64,000 nt of DNA from CANJIV01 sp046330225 (lineage in GTDB: Bacteria > Actinomycetota > Thermoleophilia > Solirubrobacterales > Solirubrobacteraceae): positions 62,001-126,000 of the forward strand of contig JAXLTD010000004.1 of the NCBI GenBank assembly GCA_046330225.1, given 5' to 3'. Positions 1 to 8,619 of this stretch are shown here, piece by piece. Made by a program: the position numbers and the translations under genes. Each line of letters begins with the position of its first letter. Positions within the stretch are counted from its first letter, which is position 1. Below the pieces are notes generated by a model. The model worked only from the letters and a program-made list of their open reading frames with translations, was not told the origin of the DNA and ran no database searches.

Positions 1-62
1 CGAGGAGGGTGTACGGGTGGGCCGCCATCAGCGCGCGCCGGGCGACAGCGGACTCCGGGTGC

Positions 63-815
63 CTAGAAGTCGAAGTCGCGCGGGGGCTTCTGCTCGAACC
101 ACAGGCGGTCGTGGTCCGGCGTCTCCTCGAGGAAGTCGGGCGTCTGCTCGAGCACGTCCTCGGCGCCGGTCGGCGGGCCGGCCTCGCCGTCCTCCTCCTC
201 AGCCGGGGCGGGCCGGGGCGGCGGGGCCGCGCCGGCGGCAGCCGGCGGCGGGGCGGGAGCGGCAGGCGGGGCCGCCCGCTCGGCGGCGTCCTCGTCGGCG
301 AACAGCTCCTCGGCGTCGAAGGCCGACGTGTCCCCGGGGCCGGCGGGCTCGTCCTGAACGGCGGGAGCCGGCGCTTCCGCCTCGGCAGGCGCCGCGGCAA
401 CGGGCGGGTGGCTGTCGCGGACGTACTCCTCGGCGGTGTCGGCGAACAGCTCGTCCTCGTGGGGCCCGCCCGCGACCGGCTCCTCGGCGGCGGCCGGCTC
501 CTCGTCGACCGGGGGCGCGACCTGCGTCGCCTCGGCCTCGGACTCGAAGTCGAAGAACCCGGCAGACGGCGGGCCGCCCAGCTCGGGCGCGCCCGGCTCA
601 CCCGGCGCGAGCGCCGGATCGGCGAAGCCGGCGTCGGCGAATTCGGCTTCGGCGGCCTCGGGCTCGGCCAGCCCGACCGCTTCCCCGCCTCCGGCTGCCT
701 CGCGAGTCGCCGGGCTCAGCGCCTCGCGCTCCTGCTTGGCTACCTCGGTCGGATCGGCGCCGTGCTTGCGCTTGAGCTCCAAGTGCTCGCGGATCGCGTC
801 CTCGAGAATCCCCAT
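63..815 (-). CDS. Hypothetical protein, acidic Ala/Pro/Glu-rich
   Basis: A 250-residue protein with a short conserved-looking N-terminus (MGILEDAIREHLELKRKHGAD) followed by a long low-complexity acidic tail rich in Ala, Glu, Pro and Asp, ending in DFDF. No signal peptide or membrane segment is visible, so it is probably cytosolic and largely disordered after about residue 40. The ATG at 815 is preferred over the upstream start at 893 because a TAGGCT box lies 10 bases before it (826-831) with no Shine-Dalgarno, as in other leaderless genes of this window. I do not recognise a function. The first 30 residues look helical and could be an interaction motif. Confidence 0.75.
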   Translation of the reverse strand: MGILEDAIREHLELKRKHGADPTEVAKQEREALSPATREAAGGGEAVGLAEPEAAEAEFADAGFADPALAPGEPGAPELGGPPSAGFFDFESEAEATQVAPPVDEEPAAAEEPVAGGPHEDELFADTAEEYVRDSHPPVAAAPAEAEAPAPAVQDEPAGPGDTSAFDAEELFADEDAAERAAPPAAPAPPPAAAGAAPPPRPAPAEEEDGEAGPPTGAEDVLEQTPDFLEETPDHDRLWFEQKPPRDFDF

Positions 816-872
816 GGGCAGGCACAGCCTAACGCGCCCGACGGGCGGCGTGCCGCCCAATCGCCGAGCCGG

Positions 873-878
873 TACGAT
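873..878 (+). promoter_or_regulatory. Possible -10 box of the tRNA-Ala gene
   Basis: TACGAT fits the TAnnnT consensus and lies 27 bases upstream of the tRNA 5' end. No convincing -35 is visible at the expected spacing, so this is a weak call. Confidence 0.4.
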
Positions 879-904
879 CGGGGCCCGCCGCACCCGCAGT
901 TCAC

Positions 905-977
905 GGGGCTATAGCTCAGTTGGGAGAGCGCCTGGATCGCACCCAGGAGGTCGGGGGTTCGAGTCCCCCTAGCTCCA
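905..977 (+). tRNA. tRNA-Ala (anticodon CGC)
   Basis: A complete 73-base cloverleaf. The acceptor arm GGGGCTA pairs with TAGCTCC (one G-U pair) followed by discriminator A. The D-arm has GCTC/GAGC, the anticodon stem is CCTGG/CCAGG around the loop ATCGCAC with anticodon CGC at its centre, and the T-arm GGGGG TTCGAGT CCCCC is perfect. It reads GCG codons, which are frequent in this GC-rich genome. CCA is not encoded: the 3' end reads CCACTT. Confidence 0.97.
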
Positions 978-1034
978 CTTCCCGGACCGTGGCCGAGTCG
1001 CCACTGCCGCCACCAGGGACCGTCTCGTGTCATC

Positions 1035-1063
1035 TTGACCGAGGCATTTCGGGCGAATAGGCT
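1035..1063 (+). promoter_or_regulatory. Sigma-70-type promoter for the Tap-like hydrolase
   Basis: TTGACC at 1035-1040 and TAGGCT at 1058-1063 are separated by exactly 17 bases. The predicted transcription start falls about 7 bases later, leaving a leader of only about 8 bases before the ATG at 1079. This is the best -35/-10 pair I see in the window. Confidence 0.7.
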
Positions 1064-1078
1064 CGCCGGGCTGCGGGG

Positions 1079-2701
1079 ATGCAGCCAGCCGGGGCGGGCG
1101 TCGCCGCTCATCGATCGGGGGTTTCGTTGGCTGTCGGACGCAGGACGCTGGTGTCGGTGGCGGCCTCGGGCTGGATCGGCATCGGGCTCGCGGCCAGCGG
1201 CGCGGCGGCTGCCGAGGCCGGACCGGCGCGCGCGGCGGGCCCGGTCGGCTCCCCGATCCGGTGGGGCGTGTGCGATCCGCCCGGCGCGCGGCTGCAGTGC
1301 GCGCGGGTCCGGGTGCCCCTGGACTGGGACCAGCCGCGGGGGCGCACGATCGTCCTGGCGGTCATTCGCCACCTGGCCAGCAAGCCCGCCGAGCGGATCG
1401 GCACGCTGTTCACCAACCCGGGCGGGCCGGGCGACACGGGCGTCGGCCTGGTGCAGGGCGATCCCGACGGGCTCGACGCGCTCGGCGGCGGCCGCTTCGA
1501 CGTCGTGAGCTGGGACCCGCGCGGCACGCACGCCAGCACCCGGGTGCACTGCTTCCGCGACCGGCGCAGCGAGGAGCAGTTCTGGGCCGGCGCGGCCTTC
1601 CCCCGCACGAGAGCCGAGGCGGGCCGGGTGCAGAGCCGGGGGGCCGCCCTGGCCCGGCGGTGCGGCGAGGTCAGCGGCTGGCTGCTGCCGCACATCTCGA
1701 CCGCCGACACCGCCCGGGACATGGACCACCTGCGGGTCCTGGTGGGCGACCCGAAGCTCACCTACCTCGGGCTCTCCTACGGCAGCTACCTCGGCCAGAC
1801 CTACGCCAACCTGTTCCCGCGCCGGGTGCGGGCGATGCTGCTCAACGGCATCGTCGACGCGACCCGGTACGCGAAGAGCGCCGAAGCGCGGACGGCCGCC
1901 TTCGCCGGCTCGGCTGACGAGGTGTTCGGCCAGTTCCTCGCGCTCTGCGGGCGGGCGGGGCCGCAGCGGTGCGCGCTGGCCGGCGGCGGGCAGACCCCGC
2001 GGGCGCGCTGGGCGCAGCTGCTCGCGCGCCTGAAGCGCGGGCCGATCGCGGCGCCGGGCGGCTCCGGCACGAGGCTCGTGCGCCAGGAGCTGACCTACGG
2101 CGACCTGCTGACCTCGCAGTTCGAGCCGATGCGGGCTCCCGTGTCGTGGCCGCTGAACGCCGCGAACCTGGCCGCCGCACTGCGCGGCGACGGATCGGCG
2201 CTCGAGAACGGGGCCAGCGGCTCGCTCTCGCCCGCCGGCTGGGGCGGCGCGTCGACCTCGGCCGCGATCCAGTGCGCCGACGCGCCCGCCAGCCGGCCGC
2301 CACGGGCGTGGCCGCAGGTGTTCGCGGCACTGCAGCGGGCCGGCCTGCTCCAGGGAGCGGCCCACTTCACGTGGGAGTGGGCGCCCTGCGCGTCGTGGCC
2401 GGTGCGGGGCCAGGACAGCTACCGCGGGCCGTGGAACGCCCGGACCCCGAACCCGATCCTGCTGGTCAACGAGCGCTACGACCCCAACACCGGCTACGCC
2501 AACGCCGTGCATGCGCAGCGCTACCTGGGCAACGCCGTCCTGCTCACCCACGCGGGCTACGGCCACCTCTTCGCCCAGGACCCCAGTGCGTGCGTGGAGA
2601 CGGCGATGGTCGAGTACCTGACGACGCTGGTCACGCCGCCGCGGGGCACGGTCTGCCAGTCCGAATCGAAGCCCTTCGCTCCGGACTTCCGCGGCCCGTA
2701 G
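1079..2701 (+). CDS. Secreted alpha/beta hydrolase, tripeptidyl aminopeptidase (Tap) type
   Basis: A 540-residue enzyme of the Streptomyces Tap/SlpD family, which removes short peptides from the N-terminus of extracellular substrates. A signal peptide covers about residues 1-40 (Arg-containing start, hydrophobic stretch, AAAA region). The nucleophile elbow GLSYGSYLG places the catalytic serine at residue 233. The C-terminal Tap-specific region contains the acid (ERYDPNT) and the histidine (GYGH), and late cysteines fit an exported disulfide protein. A clear promoter precedes it. It ends three bases before the convergent gene at 2704. True substrate unknown. Confidence 0.88.
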   Translation: MQPAGAGVAAHRSGVSLAVGRRTLVSVAASGWIGIGLAASGAAAAEAGPARAAGPVGSPIRWGVCDPPGARLQCARVRVPLDWDQPRGRTIVLAVIRHLASKPAERIGTLFTNPGGPGDTGVGLVQGDPDGLDALGGGRFDVVSWDPRGTHASTRVHCFRDRRSEEQFWAGAAFPRTRAEAGRVQSRGAALARRCGEVSGWLLPHISTADTARDMDHLRVLVGDPKLTYLGLSYGSYLGQTYANLFPRRVRAMLLNGIVDATRYAKSAEARTAAFAGSADEVFGQFLALCGRAGPQRCALAGGGQTPRARWAQLLARLKRGPIAAPGGSGTRLVRQELTYGDLLTSQFEPMRAPVSWPLNAANLAAALRGDGSALENGASGSLSPAGWGGASTSAAIQCADAPASRPPRAWPQVFAALQRAGLLQGAAHFTWEWAPCASWPVRGQDSYRGPWNARTPNPILLVNERYDPNTGYANAVHAQRYLGNAVLLTHAGYGHLFAQDPSACVETAMVEYLTTLVTPPRGTVCQSESKPFAPDFRGP

Positions 2702-2703
2702 CG

Positions 2704-3675
2704 TCAGCCGGCCTTGCGCGGGTGCGCGATGCGGACGTCGACCCGCTGGCGGTCGGCCGAGGTCCACGTTTCGTCGCGGCACCCCGGGATCCTCAGCTTG
2801 ATCTGGTCCGGCACGCCGCCGCTGCCCTCGGTCAGCGTGATGGCGACGAGCTTGCCCGCCGTGCAGTGCGGGTCGTTCGAGCTCGTCAGGTGGCCGTTGA
2901 GGAACAGGCTTCGGCGCCGGTTGGCGCCCAGCGACCCGAAGCTGCCCTCGAGGAGCTTGGCCCGGAGCTCCAGCTTTGGCCCGCCGGGGATTTCGTCGAA
3001 GCTGAACACCGCCGAGCCGGGCGCCGCGATCCCGCGCCGCCCGTTGCTCTCCCCGGCCGACGGGAACGAGTCCCACACGAGCGTTCCCGCCCCGCCGGTC
3101 TGCGTGCTGATCGTGGAGTGGCCGTCCGGCCGCCCGCGCTGCGTGAAGCGAAACCCGGCCGAGAACGCCGGGTCCGTCTTGCGCCCGTGGAGGCGGTGGT
3201 GGGTCGTGCAGTTCTCGGGAAGGAAGCACGCCTTCCAGAACCCTCCGCGCTCGGCCTCATCGCCCTTGCGGTACAGGAGCATCGGGTAGCAGGCGCTGCC
3301 CTTCGCGCCGGGCACTTCGAGGCTGTACGGGCCGAGCCAGCACGGCTGCAGCGTGGCGCTGTCCTGCCCGGTCGGGTAGCCCTTGATCGTCACCCAGCCG
3401 TGCTTCGGCCAGCGCCACATCCCCCGCAGCAGCCAGCCGTACCGGCACCGGCCGTACAGCTCGCAGGTGCTCGTCTCGGCGCCGGTGCGGTCCCAGGTGG
3501 CCGCGCTGTAGCTGAGGTCGTACCAGTACAGCTGCCCGAAGTTGCCGTTCCACAGCCCCAGCCACGCCGCGGCACCGGGCGGCGGCTGGCGGGCGCCGGC
3601 CGCCGGCGCGAGCACCGCGAGCGCGACGGCGGCCGCGGCCAGGGCCCGCACCGCCGCGGCAGCCGCCGGGCGCAT
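2704..3675 (-). CDS. Secreted hypothetical protein, Trp/Cys-rich
   Basis: A 323-residue protein with an Ala-rich signal peptide (about residues 1-28, ending AAGA). The mature part is unusually rich in Trp, Tyr and Gly with scattered cysteines, which suggests an extracellular beta-rich, disulfide-stabilised domain. I recognise no family. It starts two bases after the stop of the beta-helix gene upstream (5153-3678), so the two are almost certainly co-transcribed and may act together outside the cell. Confidence 0.75.
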   Translation of the reverse strand: MRPAAAAAVRALAAAAVALAVLAPAAGARQPPPGAAAWLGLWNGNFGQLYWYDLSYSAATWDRTGAETSTCELYGRCRYGWLLRGMWRWPKHGWVTIKGYPTGQDSATLQPCWLGPYSLEVPGAKGSACYPMLLYRKGDEAERGGFWKACFLPENCTTHHRLHGRKTDPAFSAGFRFTQRGRPDGHSTISTQTGGAGTLVWDSFPSAGESNGRRGIAAPGSAVFSFDEIPGGPKLELRAKLLEGSFGSLGANRRRSLFLNGHLTSSNDPHCTAGKLVAITLTEGSGGVPDQIKLRIPGCRDETWTSADRQRVDVRIAHPRKAG

Positions 3676-3677
3676 CG

Positions 3678-5153
3678 TCAGCCGCGGCTCCGCGTTGCCT
3701 CGCGCGTCCCCCCGTAGGCGCCGAGGTTGCGCCGGCCGCCGTTGGGCCGGGGCTCCGGGCCGACCGGCGAGGCCGGGTTCGCGGCGTCGATCGCCCGGCT
3801 GCCGCGCGCGAGATGGAAGTCGCCCCGGGCCGGATTGGCAAACCCCGGGGATCCGGAGAACAGGCCGGCGCCGCGGCGGACGTTCGGGGTCGTGCCGCTG
3901 ACGAGGCTCCAGGCGATCGTGCTCGGCGGGGGCTTGGGCAGGTCGGCGCAGTCGGTGCAGACGTAGATCTGCGACGCGCCGCCGTTGCCGGTGATGATGC
4001 TGTTCGTGATCGCGATCCGGGAGCCGCCCTCGGTGAAGATCGCGGAGCCCCGCTGCTCGCGCGGGCAGGCGTGGCCGGTGATCGTCACGTTCTCGAGCGT
4101 CGCCACCGAGCCGGTGGGGACGATGCCCGTGCCATCGACGTAGAGGGCCGCGCCGCCGGCGCTCCCGCAGGCGTTGCCGTGGAACAGGTCGCCGACGATC
4201 CGGGCCGCGGCGTCCTCGTCGATGAAGAGCCCGCTGCCGATCGACGGGGCCCGGTTGCCGGTCCAGCGGTTGGCCTCGAAGCTCACCCGCGGCGTGGGGC
4301 TGCCGGGGCCGAAGAAGATGGCGCCGCCGCCCCAGCCGTAGCCGGCCTGGTCGCCGATGCGGTTGGCGCGGATGAGGTTGCGGCGGACGGTGATCCCCGG
4401 GCCGCCGAGGTACAGGCCGCCGCCGTGGTCGCCGCCGGCCCGGTTGCCCTCCACGAGGTTGCCTTCGATCAGGCCGGGAACCCCGACCGCCAGGCCGGCG
4501 CCGCGGATCGCGCGGTTGCCGCGGAAGATGTTCCCCCGCACGGTGACCGAGCTGCCCGGGAGCGAGCTGCTCACGTCGAGGCCGCCGCCGAGCGTGGCGC
4601 AGTTGCAGGTGCGGAAGTCCTGGCTGTCGTCGTTGCCCCGGATCAGGTTGTTCACGATGGCGACCCGGCGCGACTCCGACACGCGGATCCCGGACCCCCG
4701 GGCATTGCGGTCCTGGTCGAGCGGCGCGCGGCCGCCGGTGATCGTGAAGCCGTCGACGGCCGAGTTGCGCGCCTCGCTGAGCGTGACGACCGTCCCGCCG
4801 CGCCGCCCGTCGATCACGGTCGGCGTCCGGGCGGGGCTGCGCCGCTGGAAGCCCGCCGCGAACCCGCCGCGCAGCGTGAGCTGCTTCCCCGACACCGTGA
4901 CCCGCTCCCGGTAGGTGCCGGCCTGGACCTGGATCGTGTCCCCGCTTCGCGCCGCGGCGACGGCCGCCGAAATCGTCCGGTACTTCCCGGACGGCCCGAC
5001 GCAGCGGACCGGGCCGCCGCAGCGCGCGCCGGCCGCGCCGCCCGCGCGATCCGGGACGAAGCTCGACGGCGGCGGTGCGAGCACGGCGTGCGCGGGCTCA
5101 GCGGCGGCGATCGCCGCGACCATCACGAGGCACGGAGTGAGCTTGGACAGCAT
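3678..5153 (-). CDS. Secreted right-handed parallel beta-helix protein
   Basis: A 491-residue exported protein with a signal peptide (MLSKLTP..., cleavage near AHA) and a beta-helix made of many short repeats. These have the pectate-lyase/PbH1 character, with recurring N-x-I/L-x-G-N and GGG turns from about residue 75 onward. The motif GDTIQVQAGTYRERVTV near the N-terminus is the usual entry turn of DUF1565-like beta-helices. I see no catalytic signature, so it may bind or modify cell-surface sugars rather than cleave pectin. The ATG at 5153 is chosen over 5228 because it directly begins a signal peptide. First gene of a two-gene operon. Confidence 0.85.
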   Translation of the reverse strand: MLSKLTPCLVMVAAIAAAEPAHAVLAPPPSSFVPDRAGGAAGARCGGPVRCVGPSGKYRTISAAVAAARSGDTIQVQAGTYRERVTVSGKQLTLRGGFAAGFQRRSPARTPTVIDGRRGGTVVTLSEARNSAVDGFTITGGRAPLDQDRNARGSGIRVSESRRVAIVNNLIRGNDDSQDFRTCNCATLGGGLDVSSSLPGSSVTVRGNIFRGNRAIRGAGLAVGVPGLIEGNLVEGNRAGGDHGGGLYLGGPGITVRRNLIRANRIGDQAGYGWGGGAIFFGPGSPTPRVSFEANRWTGNRAPSIGSGLFIDEDAAARIVGDLFHGNACGSAGGAALYVDGTGIVPTGSVATLENVTITGHACPREQRGSAIFTEGGSRIAITNSIITGNGGASQIYVCTDCADLPKPPPSTIAWSLVSGTTPNVRRGAGLFSGSPGFANPARGDFHLARGSRAIDAANPASPVGPEPRPNGGRRNLGAYGGTREATRSRG

Positions 5154-5343
5154 CAGCGGTCGGCGCGTGAACCCGGCAGCCGGCGTTCGGCGTCGCGACA
5201 CCACATCACGTCCGGCCGGGCCGCGCAACCCTCGAACGTGGATCAGCGAGCGGCCGGGCGCGCTGGCGCCAGCACCGTGCGCGGGCCGCCCGGGCTCACG
5301 CCGTTGCGCGCAAGGATCTGTCTGCGCCTCACTGGGCCGGCCG

Positions 5344-5523
5344 TCAAGGCCCCTCGGCCGTCCCCTCGTCCTCGAGATCCACGCACACGACGGTCTTGGT
5401 GTCGTGCCACACGAACACGACGGTTCCGGGCTCGTGTTCCACTTCGTCGGGAGCCGGCAGGCCGGCGTCGGCGAGCAGCGTGCGCATGCGACGCTCGGCG
5501 TCCAGGCGGCGGTCGGAGGTCAT
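5344..5523 (-). CDS. Small conserved-looking hypothetical protein
   Basis: A 59-residue protein beginning MTSDRRLDAERRMRTLL, with a central pattern (EPGTVVFVWHDTKTVVCVDLED) that reads as two beta strands with a turn. The start at 5523 is preferred over 5724 because the upstream extension is compositionally a shadow frame. No signal peptide or membrane segment. Function not recognised. Confidence 0.6.
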   Translation of the reverse strand: MTSDRRLDAERRMRTLLADAGLPAPDEVEHEPGTVVFVWHDTKTVVCVDLEDEGTAEGP

Positions 5524-5710
5524 GCACCGAGCGTGCCGGACGACGCGCAACGCGTGACGCGCCGTTCGTGCCGAATCTGCGGACGAGCGCGCACGCCCGG
5601 CCTGGCGTCGCGCGACTGATCCGCCACCCCGGCCCCCACGAAGACTCACCTCATAGAGCGGGCACGCGCCACACCCGCGCGGCCAAACCCCCAACCGCCA
5701 GGAGGCGTTC

Positions 5711-5989
5711 ATGGCACTCGGCATCTACTTCCCGGTCAAGGGCATGACCCCCGACCGCTACGCCGCCGTCCACCGGGACCTCGCGGCGGCCGGCCTCGAG
5801 CACCCGGCCGGCCGGACCTTCCACGCAGGCTCGCGCGTCGGCGACGAGATCCACGTCTTCGACGTCTGGGAGTCCGAGGAGACGTTCCGGGCCTTCGGCG
5901 AGCACCTGATGCCGATCCTGGTCGCCAACGGCGTCGAGCCGGGCGAGCCGCGCGTGGGCGAGATCGAGCTGCTCGTCAGCCCGGACTGA
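5711..5989 (+). CDS. Small dimeric alpha/beta-barrel protein (antibiotic biosynthesis monooxygenase-like)
   Basis: 92 residues with a strong Shine-Dalgarno (AGGAGG, 7 bases before the ATG). The order of an opening strand, the helix TPDRYAAVHRDLAAAG, central strands (IHVFDVWES), a second helix (EETFRAFGEHLMPIL) and a final strand fits the ferredoxin-like ABM/Dabb fold. Such proteins are often small oxygenases or stress-related, but no catalytic residue can be assigned here. It converges on the hydrolase at 6020. Confidence 0.75.
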   Translation: MALGIYFPVKGMTPDRYAAVHRDLAAAGLEHPAGRTFHAGSRVGDEIHVFDVWESEETFRAFGEHLMPILVANGVEPGEPRVGEIELLVSPD

Positions 5990-5990
5990 C

Positions 5991-6023
5991 CTGAGGACTG
6001 CCGGGGGGCGCCACGCCCCTCAG
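5991..6023. terminator. Hairpin between convergent genes
   Basis: Outer arms CTGAGG/CCTCAG enclose an inner stem GGGGCG-cca-CGCCCC (6005-6019). The stop of the minus-strand gene (TCA on plus, 6020-6022) lies in the outer arm. There is no T-tract. Confidence 0.5.
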
Positions 6024-6862
6024 CCGTCCAGCCCGCCCAGGAATCCCAGGAGCCGCTCGTGGAACGCGGGCGCCGCTTCCCGATGAGGCCAGTGCCCGGC
6101 GCCCGGGGCGACGAGCACCTCGCAGTCGCCGTCGAAGCCGTCGCGCGACCGCTCGAAGGCCTCGGGCGCGATCAGGTCCGCCGTGCCGCCGACGATCAGC
6201 CCCGGCTGGGCGATCTGGTCGGGCTCGCCGGGCTTCAGCGCGCGGTAGTAGCCGAGCGCGGCGTCCAAGACCCGCTGGTCGGCAAACGCGGCCTTCGCGT
6301 GCGCGACGCAGGCGTCCCGGTCGGGGCCGTTCCAGTTCGGGGCCCAGCGGCGGTACAGCGCCTCGACGTAGGCGAAGTCGCGGCCGCGCACCAGCGCGGG
6401 CCCGGTCGGCAGCCGCAGCGTCACGAAGTGACGGGCCCGCCACAGCAGCGCCGGGGAGCGCTCGATCGCCCGCGGGTGCGGGATCGCGACCGCCCCGATC
6501 GCCCGCACCCGCTCCGGGAACGCCGTCGCGGCACGGAAGGCGATCGCCGCACCCCAGTCGTGGCCGACGACCGCCGCCTGGTCGGCGCCCAGCGCGTCGA
6601 GCAGGCGAGGCACGTCCTCGGCCAGCTCGATGCCGGTGTAGCCGCGGCCGGGCACGATCGTGTCGGGGTGGTAGCCGCGCAGGTACGGGACGACGGCGCG
6701 GAAGCCGCCGGCGACCAATGCGTCGCGCGTTGCCGCCCAGCCGTGGGGCGTGTCCGGGAACCCGTGCAGCAGGAGCACGAGCGGGCCCGTTCCGGCGTCC
6801 TGCGCGATGAAGGTCTGCCCGGCTGCCGCGATCGGCTGGAAGGCCGGCTCTCCGGTGGTCAC
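6020..6862 (-). CDS. Alpha/beta hydrolase, epoxide hydrolase/haloalkane dehalogenase-like
   Basis: A 280-residue cytosolic hydrolase. HGFPD near residue 34 is the oxyanion-hole motif. VVGHDWGAA near residue 98 is the nucleophile elbow with Asp as nucleophile, typical of epoxide hydrolases and dehalogenases rather than esterases. The C-terminal GAGHWPH supplies the catalytic His. It starts with GTG and overlaps the stop of the upstream VOC gene by four bases (GTGA), so the two are translationally coupled. Substrate unknown. Confidence 0.88.
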   Translation of the reverse strand: MTTGEPAFQPIAAAGQTFIAQDAGTGPLVLLLHGFPDTPHGWAATRDALVAGGFRAVVPYLRGYHPDTIVPGRGYTGIELAEDVPRLLDALGADQAAVVGHDWGAAIAFRAATAFPERVRAIGAVAIPHPRAIERSPALLWRARHFVTLRLPTGPALVRGRDFAYVEALYRRWAPNWNGPDRDACVAHAKAAFADQRVLDAALGYYRALKPGEPDQIAQPGLIVGGTADLIAPEAFERSRDGFDGDCEVLVAPGAGHWPHREAAPAFHERLLGFLGGLDG

Positions 6863-7251
6863 GACTCGCGCCGCGGCGCGTAGCGGTGGTGCAGCATTAG
6901 CGCGTTGCCATCGGGATCGGCGAAGAACGCCATGTGGCAGACCCCGGTGTCAAACGTGTCGCCGCCGAACGTCACCCCCTGCTCCTCGAGCGCCGCCCGG
7001 GCGGCTGCGACGTCGTCGACCCGGAGCGCGAGCGCGTTGGGGTTGGGCTGGAACGGCAGGCCCATCGCCTCGGACTCGTGGACGTTGAGGGTCAGGTTCC
7101 CCGTCTCGAACTCGGCGAAGTGGCGCTCGGGCATGTGAACCGAGCACGGCAGGCCGAGGGTCGTGCCGTAGAACGCGACCGCCGCCTCGAGGTCGCGGGT
7201 GGGCACCGGCATGAAGTCGACGTGGGTGACGAGCTGATCGGTGGCGGGCAT
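6859..7251 (-). CDS. VOC (glyoxalase/bleomycin resistance/dioxygenase) superfamily protein
   Basis: 130 residues with two beta-alpha-beta-beta-beta modules: the first begins THVDFMPVPTRDLEAAVAFY, the second ends CHMAFFADPDGNALMLHH. Metal ligands could include the His of THVDF and the glutamate in HFAEFE. The GAGGAG Shine-Dalgarno upstream of the ATG at 7251 fixes the start, and a TAGCCT box lies about 40 bases upstream. The stop overlaps the start of the hydrolase downstream, suggesting one pathway, perhaps detoxification. Confidence 0.88.
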   Translation of the reverse strand: MPATDQLVTHVDFMPVPTRDLEAAVAFYGTTLGLPCSVHMPERHFAEFETGNLTLNVHESEAMGLPFQPNPNALALRVDDVAAARAALEEQGVTFGGDTFDTGVCHMAFFADPDGNALMLHHRYAPRRES

Positions 7252-7319
7252 GGCGCTCCTCGGATGGCGGCCGGACGGTTCGTTCGCGCAGGCTAGCCCC
7301 CGCTGGGGCTCGGCGCGCT

Positions 7320-7979
7320 TCAGCGGCGAAACCCGCCGGGCACGCGGACCGCGACCCGCCGCGGCCGGCTGAGCGCCAGGAACGGACGGCAGAACCCGAC
7401 GAAGGCGCGCACCCCGGCATCGGAGAGGTGCAGCCCGTCGCCGCTGAACCAGCCGGGATGCCCGGCGTGGTCGCGGACCCAGTCGAGCACGCGCACACGC
7501 CGCGGCCAGCGGCGGCCGGCGGCGCGAATCACCCGCGCGTCCCGGCCGGGGCGTGGCGTCACGAGGATGAGGATCCGTCGCGGCCCCAGGATGCGCAGCG
7601 CCCGGACGATCGATGGCATGCGCACCCCGGCGTTGGCGCCGAGGTGAACGAGCACGACCTTGGCCAGGCGGTGCTGGCGGCGCAGACGGGCCAGCAGCGC
7701 GAGGCCCTCGTCCCACTGCCGGCAGCCGCGCGCGTTGGCCTCGAAGCCGATCCGGGCCAGCGGCCGGACCGCGAGCAGCATCGTCGAGTCGCCGATCGCC
7801 AGCGGCGGGCGGTGGGCGGGGCTCTGCCGGCCGGCCGGCGCCCGGTGCACGACGCCGCCGCAGGCAGCCCGGGCCGGCGGCGCCAGCCCGGCGAAGGCGA
7901 CCGCGACGGCGGCTGCCACGCCAGCGGCGATGGCCAGCGGTGCGCGCCACGGCTCCCGGAGGGCGGTCACGGCGGGCAT
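7320..7979 (-). CDS. Exported SGNH/GDSL-type hydrolase
   Basis: A 219-residue protein with an N-terminal signal or anchor segment (about residues 12-38). It carries the SGNH blocks: block I IGDST with the nucleophilic serine, a block III-like HLGANAG, and block V DGLHLSDAG with the Asp-x-x-His dyad. Family members deacylate sugars, lipids or peptidoglycan O-acetyl groups. Located outside the cell or on the membrane. No partner gene is adjacent, so the substrate is open. Confidence 0.82.
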   Translation of the reverse strand: MPAVTALREPWRAPLAIAAGVAAAVAVAFAGLAPPARAACGGVVHRAPAGRQSPAHRPPLAIGDSTMLLAVRPLARIGFEANARGCRQWDEGLALLARLRRQHRLAKVVLVHLGANAGVRMPSIVRALRILGPRRILILVTPRPGRDARVIRAAGRRWPRRVRVLDWVRDHAGHPGWFSGDGLHLSDAGVRAFVGFCRPFLALSRPRRVAVRVPGGFRR

Positions 7980-8012
7980 CCTACGGGCCGGATCCGCATC
8001 CGGGCCTGCGCT

Positions 8013-8018
8013 TACGCT
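8013..8018 (+). promoter_or_regulatory. -10 box of a leaderless gene
   Basis: TACGCT lies 9 bases before the ATG at 8028, and no Shine-Dalgarno is present, so the transcript probably starts at or next to the start codon. Confidence 0.5.
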
Positions 8019-8027
8019 GCGTCCGCG

Positions 8028-8534
8028 ATGTCCGCGAGCGAGCCCTGGCCGGTCGACCTCCTCACGACGGAGTACGTGATCTCCGGCGACATCGCCGCCC
8101 CGGCGCGCGAGTGGGCCTGGGCGTACTTCCAGCCCGTCGAGAAGGGCCCGGCCCGGACGCTCGACGTGGAGGTGAGCGCCGCGGCCGCCACGGGCGCCCG
8201 CCAGGCGCCGCCCCTCGCGGGCACCCTCGCCTCGTTCGGCTTTGGCACCGCGCTCGTCGCCCTGATCCCCCGCGGCCCGGCGACGCTGGCGATCTGGGAG
8301 GAGTGGAACGGCAAAGCCGGGGGCGTGCCCGCCGAGGTGCTCGTCGGCCCGTACGCCCTCGTCGGCTCGGTGGCCACGCCCGACGGGACCCTCGGCAGCG
8401 CGATGCTCAACAGCGTGCTCGCGGTGCGGGACGCGACGGTGACGCGGATCGACGGCGCCGCAGCCGCGCCGATCGCCGCGCCGCGCGCCATCGTGGCCAC
8501 CGGCTTCGTGCACACAGGCGCCGTGGCACGCTAG
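8028..8534 (+). CDS. Hypothetical cytosolic protein
   Basis: 168 residues with no signal peptide or membrane segment. The start at 8028 is chosen because an upstream TACGCT box (9 bases away) predicts a leaderless mRNA and because the frame upstream is non-protein-like. The sequence alternates short strands (YVISGDIAAPAREWAWAYF, AEVLVGPYALVGSVATPDG) and looks like a compact beta-rich fold. I do not recognise the family. Confidence 0.7.
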   Translation: MSASEPWPVDLLTTEYVISGDIAAPAREWAWAYFQPVEKGPARTLDVEVSAAAATGARQAPPLAGTLASFGFGTALVALIPRGPATLAIWEEWNGKAGGVPAEVLVGPYALVGSVATPDGTLGSAMLNSVLAVRDATVTRIDGAAAAPIAAPRAIVATGFVHTGAVAR

Positions 8535-8619
8535 CCCGGATCGGGCGGCCGTAGTTGCCGCCGCGGAGCCGCCTCGCCCTACGGTTGCCCGCCGGACTGG
8601 GGACTGCCACCCTGAACGC

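Noticed and set aside
1..62. Coding end of a neighbouring gene at the left edge
   Set aside because: Too short to assign a frame with confidence; no recognisable motif.
740..3229. An 829-codon minus-strand open frame over the Tap-like hydrolase and tRNA gene
   Set aside because: It is antisense to a well-supported gene and a tRNA, has Arg/Ala-rich non-protein composition, and results from the low stop frequency in GC-rich DNA. The same holds for other long antisense frames such as 38130-41204 (+), 9875-12166 (-), 16385-18088 (-) and 41782-43983 (+).
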